From NCBI GenBank assembly GCA_013076295.1, contig RQOL01000828.1, positions 2,604,001 through 2,668,000 of the forward strand: a DNA stretch of 64,000 nucleotides, read 5' to 3'. The translations under genes were made by a program, and so were the position numbers. The stretch is from Sanderia malayensis (taxonomy: Eukaryota > Cnidaria > Scyphozoa > Semaeostomeae > Pelagiidae). This document shows positions 13,401 to 23,131 of the stretch, piece by piece (within the stretch, counting starts at the first letter, position 1; every line of letters begins with the position of its first letter). The notes under the pieces are model-generated. The model did not search any database, was not told the DNA's origin, and saw nothing but the letters and a program-made list of their open reading frames with translations.

Positions 13401-16069
13401 ATTGGTTAGACGGATGGGTGATGGATCAATGAAGGGATTGATCAATGAATGGATGGATGGATGGATTTGATGGATGGATGATGGATTAATGAATGGATGG
13501 ATTGATGGATTTGATGGATCAATGAACGGATTGATCGATAAATGGATGGATTTGATGGATCAATGAATGGATGGGTGATGGATTAATGAATTGATTGATG
13601 GATGGATGGACGGTTGTTTAGATGGGTGGATTTGATTGATGAATGAATGGGTAGATGGAACGATGGATCGATCAATTGACTGATGGTGAGACAGACTGAC
13701 GGACATATATTGATCAATTGATCTTAATAACCTCAAGTATTTTCTTTTCCAGCTTATCACAAGCCCCTTGTTTCCAGCAAGTTGATCTACAATCGACCTC
13801 CGCCTGTTGATAATCTCGGCTTTGACGAGATTTACATGATCAACTTGGCAAGACGTCCTGATCGAAGGAAGAAAATGTTGATGTCATTCGAAGAGCTTGG
13901 TTTCCTTGCCAACGAACAAGATGCCGTTGATGGAAGGTTTGTTTACTTTCTTCAATCATTTCATTGCGTCACCACTTTCTTTCTCTCCTCGCATTTATCT
14001 TCTCTGCTGTTAAGGTTGCTATATGCACTGGCATTTTATAGCATAAGAACCATATGGATTGTGGCATTCTGTTGTGAATATTACCCCATGTGAAAACCGG
14101 TTATAATACAACCTTTGCCTCGATTTCGAGACTTCGATTACACAATCAAGTTATCAACTGCTTATTCGTAGGAAACTCAGCAAGGAAAAAATCACTCAGA
14201 TGGGAATTATTCCGATGAGGGATTTTAAAGACCCTTATCTTGAGAGGTATGGTTTTAGTTTAACTAACTCGACGTTTTCATTTTGCTTGGCAATTGATCT
14301 AATCAATCTTATTGCCTCTTAAACGGTTTATTCTACGCAGCCATTTCTTTATCCCAATTGATTTTTTCCCCAGACCAATTACAATGGGTGAAGTGGGATG
14401 TTTCATGAGCCACTGGAACATATGGAACGAGGTACTTCATTTAAGCATCCTATTTCTCCTACCCTATCACAGCAATACAACACATAGTTGAAGTTTAATG
14501 CAAGCAACTGCACACACAAATATCACGACATTGCAACTTCCCCAACCCATTCATCTCCCCATTCATATCCAGGAACTTTGCTATTGATTGCCATTAATAT
14601 CAGGTTGCTATTTTCAAAGGTGGTCAACAACAGATTGGATACAGTATTGGTTCTTGAGGATGACATCCGATTCCAGCCAGATTTCAAAAGGAAGCTGAGC
14701 AACCTGGTGTATGAAGCAAAATCATTACTTCCAACAGTTGGCTGGGATCTTATGTAAGTATCCACAACTGTTTTATCCATCTCGTAAAGTGAATCAGCTA
14801 GCAAGCAACTATGCGATCGTATTAACCATGCTATCGTATTCATCTATTTATTATACTCCTAAAATTGACTCCTAAGTAAGTGGATTCATAAGTGATGTTA
14901 TACACTGTAGCACGTAGGCTACCCACTACGTCAATGGCCCTGACGTTTTTTATATACTTATGTACCGCCCACCTTTCCTGTCTTGAGGTTCCCATCTGCT
15001 TTCTACTGTGCATATTATAGCACTACTCTTGTATAGTATTGTGTGACTCCCATACTGAGTTCTCGTCTTTTGTGTTACAGATACATAGGGCGTAAGCGAA
15101 TGTCGGACTCCGCAGAGCACTGGGTTAGGGATGCCGAAACGTTGGTTTGGGCCAAGTATTCCTACTGGACGTTGGCATACATCCTGCGTCTGTCGGGCGC
15201 ACAAAAGTTGATAAACGGAGATCCACTGAAGCAATTGGTTCCAGTTGACGAGTACATACCTGTGATGTTTAATGACCACCCTGAGTAAGTACACTGTGTT
15301 GTTGAATGACCACCCCGAGTAAGTATACACCTGCTCAATAGGTTAATGATTGAATATCTGTTTGAGGTAAGGTTATGAAATACCAAATGATTAAAAACTA
15401 CAGTCAGGGGGGCACAAGTATTGGGACACTTGGGACACAGTTTTGTTCGTATCCTTCATCCTACTCCTCTCTCAAACAATGTTGTCAATAAAGACAGTTT
15501 TGTGCAATATCGGCATAAGTCAATTCGCGTGGTGATCACAGGGGTTTGATTGAGAGAACCACATTGTTTTAGAGGGAGTGGGGATAGAATGTAGTCTGCA
15601 AAAAAGAAGCTTGCGGGTTGATGCCCTCCTTTTGGATTTTTGTCCCAAGTACCGTTGTCCCTATTGTACAATGTTGAATTGAAAATTGAGTTGAATCTGT
15701 CCAATTCAACTCAACGACTCAGTGACAATCCTATATTGAGATTTGATCAATTTTACCACATTTTGCAGCACTGAGTTACTGAACAAATTCCCCGTCCGTG
15801 ACCTGGTCGCCCTGTCAGCACACCCACTGCTCGTCTACCCGACGCACTACATTGGCGATGAAGGCTACATCAGTGACACCGAGACAACAACAACGGTGTT
15901 TGAAGACGAGGCTGCCGTCACGAATCAGACGAGTAACAAAACAGCGAAACAAGAGAAGGAAGATAGTAACAAAACAGCGAAACAAGAGAAGGAAGATACA
16001 AAACCAGTGGAGCTCGAAAACACCAACCCTGATGCCGTCACCCAGTCGAATGTTCACGGCGAATTGTGA
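10447..16069 (+). CDS. COLGALT1: Procollagen galactosyltransferase (GT25 family), 12 exons
   Basis: Exons: 10447-10655, 11057-11285, 11562-11626, 11937-12015, 12887-13091, 13241-13360, 13753-13936, 14172-14246, 14374-14431, 14620-14753, 15081-15284, 15769-16069. All have GT-AG borders and phases that sum to 620 codons, matching the usual length of about 620. An N-terminal hydrophobic segment (LLRYFLAFVFVGIFVLNCA) is a signal peptide. Then come PTVLLAVIARNEE, the FADCDNF acidic motif of the first glycosyltransferase domain, and the GT25 domain (IYMINLARRPDRRKKM, EVGCFMSHWNIWNEVV, VLEDDIRF). The enzyme transfers galactose from UDP-Gal to hydroxylysine of collagen in the ER. The C-terminus is HGEL, close to the KDEL/RDEL retrieval signal. 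Whether it matches vertebrate COLGALT1 or COLGALT2 cannot be decided; animals outside vertebrates usually have one co-orthologue. Confidence 0.93.
12441..12632 (+). mobile_element. MITE-like interspersed repeat, copy 1
   Basis: A block of about 190 bp in intron 4 of the galactosyltransferase gene. It begins TACAGTCAAATCT and ends AGAGTTGACTGTA, so the ends are inverted, with many TTCGAA/AATTCGAAC words inside. A reverse-complement relative lies at 23852-24055. The TA at each edge fits a TA target site. It is non-coding. Confidence 0.7.
13415..13680. repeat. GATG/GATT-type microsatellite
   Basis: Degenerate (GGAT)n/(TTGAT)n array filling most of intron 6 of the galactosyltransferase gene. Open frames in it are artefacts of the repeat. 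Confidence 0.9.
15932..15997 (+). repeat. Two 33-bp coding repeats in galactosyltransferase tail
   Basis: Two nearly identical units encode SNKTAKQEKED twice in the last exon, in the acidic/lysine-rich tail just before the HGEL end. This species-specific tail lies outside the catalytic domain. Confidence 0.85.
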
Positions 16070-16810
16070 AATCATTGTTATTATGATTAGGGTTAGTAGC
16101 TACTTTTGTTGAAATATTTATATTCAAATATTCGCATTTCTTGTTTTAAAAGCCTGGTCTGGTCGTGTATAGTTCGATTGCCTTTTGCGATGCAAATGTC
16201 TGCATTTATCTAACGCTTCGCTATCTGAAATAAGACGGAAGACTTAAACGCCTACCTTTCTATTAACAAGCTCTCTTCTGTTAATACGAGTAATAGACGC
16301 CTCTCTCTAACATGCTTCGGTGTTAATTAAACGCCCAAGGCTTTTATCACAGGAAATGCGGTGTAGTATTGTATATAATATTTGTAAGCCTTTATAAAGA
16401 AGTATAAAATCAGATTTCTAAGCATGCTGATTAAATTTTTTGGTAAATTGGTTATTAGCTTCTGGTGAGGATGAAAAACTCAAACAGTCCTTTACATAAC
16501 GACGAAACTCGGTCTTAAAGCTTGATAGAATAATTTTCAGTATTTATTTTCAATTCCGTTCAATGATTTCAATTTTCTATACAGTCTTTTTATAGAATTG
16601 TAAAAAAAATAGGGAGAAATTTCGAGAGATATAAATTGCTATCAGTACAAAAAGAAACTTTACTATCTTTATTATGCGATGTTGTAAAATTATTTAAAAT
16701 TATGATTGCTACAAGAACGCTAAAAAATCACGTGATTTCACTCAAAAATAACGCGACAGTCGTATGTGAGTCGTGCAGACTCTGTTGTGTGACGTAAGCA
16801 TCGATAGTAT
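16070..16810. other. Convergent intergenic spacer
   Basis: AT-rich spacer between the 3' ends of the galactosyltransferase (+) and the CARD-like caspase (-). No exon or RNA gene recognised. Confidence 0.6.
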
Positions 16811-19150
16811 TCAGTTCGATGCGAATTTTTGGCCTCGTTCTGAGTCGGCTATCGGTATAAAATACAGTTGCTTTGTTAGGGTCATTGATGGATTGGGCAC
16901 TTGTTTACAGTGGTTGTCTGTGTAAAACTTGGAAACTTCGCGGTTTACTGTTGTCATCATTGTCATAAGATCGTGATCTTTTGCCATATCTTTGAAAACC
17001 TCGCATAATTTCGATATGTACCACGATCCAAACTCGGTATTTCGAAAGCTTTTGTAACCTAAAAAATTACATGCATATAGACTGTGAGGTGTGCGATAGG
17101 GTCACTAGGTCACTATACAACGAACTTCCCAATATATGAAACGAACTAATCATCAGGTACCACTAACACACATGATTTATTTTTGATAATGTTGGCCAGC
17201 GAGAGGACAGGGCGGTGTAAGGTTTCTGATTATTATACATGAAAATAAATTCTTATACTTTACCCGGCGGTGTTGAGTATCCAATAAAAAAATCGCTTTG
17301 AATTGGTGCAATTGGCATGGAATCTGTGTTTGAAGGACCATCGTGTTGAACATTCCCCCCTCCAACTGTAGCAATAGGGATAACATCTTCCTTAAGTCCG
17401 CGACAACATTGCAGAAAAAAGAGTTTTGGCTTTCCAGCAAGAGCACTGCAGTTTTCTCCATTAAAAAGACTTAGGATATAATCTAGTGGCACTGATTTAC
17501 CATCAACTCCACACACCATATCGAGATTGTTCTGCTGAGTGCCATGCGTTAGAATGCACACCACTAGGCAATCATAGTGCTGCGAGTTCTTACACTCTAT
17601 CAATGCATTGCAAAGCTCCAGCGCAGTGACATTTTCGTGTGTCTCTACATGGAAGCCTAGCCAGCGAAAGACCTCTGTCAAATTTCTCTCGTCAATGTTA
17701 GAACCCTCTCGGTCGTTCAAATTCAACCCGGCAATTCGTGCTTTGGTGAAATCATGGTTATTGATAATAAGACAAATTCCTCGAGGTGGCCTGTCAGACA
17801 TTTTGTATTTCTCAATCCTATCGTGGACATTTGGAGCTGGGGAAACTGGAACAGAAACTGGTTGTTCATTTTCCTCGTGCTGGCTTTCCTCTTCGTTGAC
17901 TGGAAAATGTCTCTCAGCTACGAGTGTCTCGTTGTTACCTGCAATAATTAAGAAGCTGGAATACACAGCGGAATTTATCAGCTCAAGAATATCACTGAAT
18001 ATTTTTTCCAGAAGAATGCTTGAAAGAAACGAATTTATCACTCAAAGCGAATCAGTTCAAATTACAAAATATTGGAATGCGAAAAGGTGAAGCCCATCAT
18101 TTATGTTTATGTAGAGTATATTTAATTTCAGTTTTAATTATACAAAAATTTTCTGGACAGGGTTAATACTCTGAAAAAAGGGAGGGAGATAATTTGCCTA
18201 AAATATCGAACCAAGAGAGGCGTCCAAAAGTTGAGGTGGTAAGTCTCAACCGCGTGACAACAGGACAATCCCGCCCTTGCAGTGCAAGAAACAAGCTTTT
18301 ACCTGCTCCACTTTCTTGCTCAACTGGAGATTTCTTTGGCAACAAGGCCGCCAAACCGTGTTCATGTAGCTGCTTTTCTATCGCTTCGTAAATTTCGCCC
18401 GTATTTACATTATCATGCATGTATTTGACGAATATCATGTAGGCCTTTTTGCTTTTTACGAGATCCACCAAAGTATCCAATCCTTTATTACTGCCATTAA
18501 CTCTTGCTTGAGATTTTAGATATTGTACATCGTCGGCTGTTAATTCCGCTTCAAGCTCGCGTAAAAGGCTGTTGAACTGACCTTCCGTCAAAGTCTCCAA
18601 AATTTGGGGCTTCAGCAATTGCAATATACTACAAGCAATTTCTTTCGGGTTGCCTAGAAAAAGAGTTTTGCAAATATTAAATCGCAAATACGTACTCAGG
18701 AAGTCGTTAGCTACCCATTGATGTATAATTTACCCAATTTACCAAAACAATATTTGAAAGATTCAATAATTTAATAATGCTATTTGCTATTTGCAATGAC
18801 ACACCTTTGTGATTCAAGATGTTAGGCCTTTCCTCAAACAAATGCTCCATTCCATTATTACGGCACTCGATTAGCAATTTATTGTACACATCACCAGCCT
18901 GTGGAATTTTGCTCAGAGCAACAATAAATATGGTAAAAGCATCATTGCGTAATAACCGTAATCTATCTATGAAGGTATCTGTTGCTCTGTCCACTCCATG
19001 ATTATTCAGGTCACATTTTATCTGCTGCGAATCTTCTTTGGTAAATTCCCCTGCAAGTTCGGCTAAAAGTTTGCGCAGACACCCATCTGTCATGCTATCG
19101 ATTATATCTTTTTTCATCGATGTTAATAGCTCTTTCAACTCTCGCCTCAT
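16811..19150 (-). CDS. Initiator-type caspase with two CARD-like death-fold domains
   Basis: Exons in transcript order: 19150-18805, 18653-18303, 17938-17264, 17058-16811; all phase 1, total 539 aa. Exons 1 and 2 each encode one helical death-fold domain. The spacing of Leu/Asp residues (RKLLAELAGEFT then RLRLLRNDAFTIFIVAL; LLRELEAELTADDV then YMIFVKYM) looks more like CARD than DED. Exon 3 is the caspase p20: GICLIINNHDF, catalytic His in CILTHGTQ, catalytic Cys in LQCCRG (usual QACRG), GYSTPPG. Exon 4 is p10 (FRNTEFGSWYISKLCEVF to TLTKQLYFIP). It is probably a Cys protease of cell death or immune signalling. The start is the ATG before RRELKELL; a pyrimidine-rich AG just upstream leaves a 5' UTR intron possible. 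CARD versus DED needs a profile search. Confidence 0.85.
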
Positions 19151-19595
19151 GTTGTCTTCTTGGAAAAGCAAAGAACAAGCAGAGACCTGAATTTGCACAG
19201 AGAAAAAATGTTGACTCCGTTGAAGGAAGCGAAATTTCTTTCTTTAGGCCCCAAGCCGCGGCGCGGGTGGCGGATGCTATTCCCAGACTCTTTTCCAAGA
19301 ATTCAAGAATTGTGAGTACAGGGATCCAAAGGCGCTTAGTATACATTGAAAACACAAAGCAATAAACTCAGATTATTATGAAGACAATTATCCCATTTTT
19401 TTACAACGACCATTATGCATAGACATTATCAAATTCTTTTATTCCTTTCTTTGCATTCTTGGAGAAGAAACTAAAGAGACTAACTCATGCGTCAAACTAA
19501 TTGTGTGTGTTAATTGTTCCTGTATTTGATAAACAATCGAGCCAAACCTCGACGCCATACAACTTCATATACTTTCAGTTTTACCTTCGATAGTA
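19151..19595. promoter_or_regulatory. Divergent intergenic region between caspase and ZP gene
   Basis: About 445 bp separate the start codons of the minus-strand caspase and the plus-strand D8C-ZP gene, so both promoters must lie here unless a 5' UTR exon extends further. No canonical TATA box was identified. Confidence 0.4.
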
Positions 19596-22500
19596 ATGGC
19601 GTGGAAAATATTCCTGTTTTTTATTCCATGTTTTGTGAACACCATTATCCCTTGGACTAGATCATCATTTGAAGTTCAAGTGAGTATAACATGAGTTTAT
19701 TGTTTTAAGGGACTTCATCTTAGATCTGTCGAGTTATATTGAACAAGCACAAGCCTAAATCCTATTGGAATAGATAGATGACCGACTAGTTAGGCTTCCA
19801 GTTCACAAACGATCGCAAAAAATATGTCAAAGTCCGAGGAAGCAAAATAAAGTTCTAAATAATGTGGAGTTTATTTCTTATCAAATGGATAGATTTGAAA
19901 TAACCTGTCAGAATCTCCTGCTTCAAAAGGCAGACAGTGACGCACTTTTTTTTATAAAAATATCAAATGTTCCCTAATCTCAGGATTTTTAATTGTTATT
20001 CTTAAATTTCAATTTTTCTTGGCACTTTGAGCCACAATAATTTTATATATTATAATCTTAAAAAGTGTATGGAATGAAAATAAGTTATTGGTATAAATTC
20101 ATGTTAAAAGGTAGTTCAATTTACATTACATTTAGTTGTTAAATTATTTTACCATACAGGCTGATGCATGCGGAAATTACAGAACACTGCAAGATGCAGA
20201 ACGTGCAGTGACGCACAGCGAAGAGATCAGCAACAGATGCGACATGAACCTAACCGCTGCGTGGTATCGCTTTTCAGGCCAAGCAGGTAACAGACTGTTG
20301 AGTTCATGCCCCGCAGCAACAACAAGCAAAAAATACAGGTGTGGCTCGTACTACCAGGGTTGGCTCCAAGCGTCGCAACCTCATCCATCTGTTTCTGAAG
20401 GCGAAGTGACAAGAACGGTGTGTTTTACCAGTGCGGACTCCTGCGACCAGTGTGATTATACAAAGCAAATCAAGATAAAAAATTGTGGACAATTTTATGT
20501 TTACTTCCTCGATGGAGTTCCAGCATGCAATGCAACATACTGCGGAGAGAAGAGTAAGATTTTATTTGTAGAAACCTTAATTGTATGAATAGCTGTTTAG
20601 AGGTCCAGTTTAAAGAATGTCTCGATTACAATATTGAAGCATCGCTTTCCAAGTGTCCGTGCTTGAAGGAGCGGACTTTACTTTTGCTGCTCACAGGCCT
20701 GCCATGAACAAAACATATCTGATCTGAAACATATTTTAGATATTTAGCAATTGTGAGAAATGCGAAAGCAAAATGCTATTGGCAATGCTCAGTAGTGGCG
20801 TTAAAGTTAAAGTTAAAGTTAAAGTCAGTACAAAGACCCTTATTAGTGCAATTTTAGAGCAATTATGCCCCCCCCCCCACTCCAAGAGCTACATATTCAC
20901 GACCTTTTGTGGTATACATTGTTGTAGTGTATAAGTATGTTATTGATAACGACAATTGAATGATTCTCTCTAGTTTATTATTGTTATTGAATGTTTATCA
21001 TTGAATGATTATTTGTTGTTTTATAGCCACCGGACAAATAGTACACTGCAGTTCAAACTACATGAGGATTGAGCTGGACCAGTCTTACTACAACCGATCG
21101 CTCTATTCTTCAATCACCTTACGTTCCTCGTCTTGCAAAGCATCATATTCTACGTCACACATAATTCTTGGAACTGTGCTTGGTGGCTGCGGAAGTACAT
21201 CGAGAGTGCATACCGTCTACATCACATACGAGAACCAGGTGACCATGAAGGCTATTTCTAGCAATGGAATCATAGTTCGTGAACCTGATCGGTATATTAC
21301 ATTCCGCTGTTCCTTCCCAAGCAACAAAGTTCTATCCGTGGCATCGTTTGATGTCATCAGAGAAGTCAACTCAACAGAACGTATGTTTATTGCTTTGAAG
21401 TGCTTCTGTGGCTTCAGTTAACACATAAGATCTCCTCACCCTAGATGTTCTCTACACACCCAAGTTGTAGAGAGCACCTCCTCTTTAGGGTTGTTCTCTG
21501 TTTTCCTGCGTATTCTTTGTTCTCTGCTGTGAAACACATAACAGAGCTTGTTTTCCATCTTTCTATAGTAGTAGGACCTATCTCTACCAATGCAAATCTT
21601 TTCAAACAGGAAAGCAATGCTTGTCCTGTAAATAGAGGACCATTTTATGGAAACAACATTGTGATCATGTGATGTAAAATGCATTTTATTGATGCTTTAC
21701 GTCTTGCCATTACTCTCCACATTACTCTGTGTTTTTTCAATTCGTTGTAGCCGGGTTTGGCAACTTTAAGATGCAAATGGACATGCACCCGAACTCGTTC
21801 TACAATACGAAATACAACAGCTTTCCGGTCGGGGTTCGAACCACAGATCAGCTGTTCTTCGAAGCAATCACGACAGCCAGTGACGAGTACGTTTTGCTAA
21901 TTGACCAGTGTTTCTCAACGCCAACCAAGGATCGGAATCACGCTGACAAACGACTGTTTATCAATGCAAGGTAAGGCATCCTACTAGAATTTCATGCACT
22001 GCTTGCTGAAGATCATTGTTTGACACTTAGAAACATTATTTGGAATGTTGGACACTAAGAAACATTTTTTGGAATGTTGGACACTTAGAAACATTATTTG
22101 GAATGTTAGACACTTAGAAACATTATTTGGAATGTTGGACACTCAGAAACATTATTTGGAATCTCCATCCCTTGCCCTAATCTTCTTTGTACCCCACTCC
22201 AAACAATATTATCAAATGCTATCTCATTTTCTTTGCTTATAGATGTGGTACAAGAAGTGATGTGAAGTTCTACAGTACAACAAGATCAAAGCACAGATTC
22301 AGCATTGCTGCATCGGAACTGCTCAAAAGCAGAAAAGAAGCATTTGTGCATTGTGTTTTATTTCTTTGCTACCACAAGACCACAGAACAGCGCATGTGCA
22401 AGTCAGGCTGTGCCGGTAATAACTTGCAACGAACGTCACGAAGTGTAAATATTAATAATAATAATAGTGTCTTTCGTCCACCTGATGTGTCGCAGTTGTA

Positions 22501-22927
22501 TCTTGTGGAAATCGGAGCCATTCAGAAAGAAAAAGATCAAGGTAAAGCATCCTGCATTGTGATCTTGGTATAATTTAAAAAACGTTATTACCATTGAAGC
22601 GGAATTTTCATGTTAGAATTACATCAGCTAAAAGCTACAAAATACGATATTAATTTACTGCACAAATGAAAACACATATTGAATAAAATGGGTATCAGCA
22701 ATAAATAAGCAAATTATTAACTTGTGTTTGACATTATATCAAGTTCATTTGTTAACATCAAGGCTTCATCTTTGTTCACATCAAGGTTTAATCTTTGTTC
22801 ACTATCTAGGTTCTTATAGTCAAAGTGAACATAAAAATAAAATTATCTTGCAGGTGGCAGTGCCGTGAAGTTTCAAGCCCAAATCTATTTGGTTCTTGCA
22901 GCTATGGTGATAACTGGAATCGCATAA
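19596..22927 (+). CDS. Uromodulin/GP2-like D8C plus zona pellucida (ZP) domain protein
   Basis: Exons: 19596-19679, 20160-20553, 21027-21380, 21751-21970, 22243-22541, 22854-22927; phases agree and give 474 aa. Exon 1 is a signal peptide (MAWKIFLFFIPCFVNTII). Exon 2 is a Cys-rich D8C domain (AWYRFSGQAG, WLQASQPHP, then VKNC-like IKNCGQFYVYFLDG), the module preceding ZP in uromodulin and GP2. Exons 3-5 form ZP-N and ZP-C (VHCSSNYMRIEL, ITFRCSFP, LLIDQCFSTP, FVHCVLFLC). A dibasic site (LQRTSR) after the domain could be the convertase cleavage site. Exon 6 encodes a hydrophobic tail (IYLVLAAMVITGIA) that would be a membrane or GPI-type anchor. It probably forms extracellular filaments or matrix at an epithelial surface; that function is inferred from the family. 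Confidence 0.88.
22022..22166 (+). repeat. 29-bp minisatellite, five units
   Basis: Five tandem 29-bp units starting GACACT(T/A)AGAAACATT and ending GGAATGTT(G/A) in intron 4 of the D8C-ZP gene, directly after the exon. Units differ at a few positions. The open frame across it (ORF of MLDTKKHFLECW type) is an artefact of the repeat length. Confidence 0.9.
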
Positions 22928-23131
22928 CACTGCATTGGATATCTAAATAACGTTTATGTATACATGTAGTTGTTTATATATCAACTGTTGTTTTAGTAGA
23001 ACGTTCATTCTTCACACTCATGGGGTATGTTGCTTAATTACTGGCTGTGAAACTGAGTTATCGTTTCAGAAAATGTTCTGCATAAAAATTATTTGGATTT
23101 CGAAAAAAACTTAACCATGTGAAACTTGTAT

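Noticed and set aside
22022..22166. CRISPR-like regular repeat
   Set aside because: The units are directly adjacent 29-bp copies without unique spacers; a minisatellite in a eukaryotic intron.
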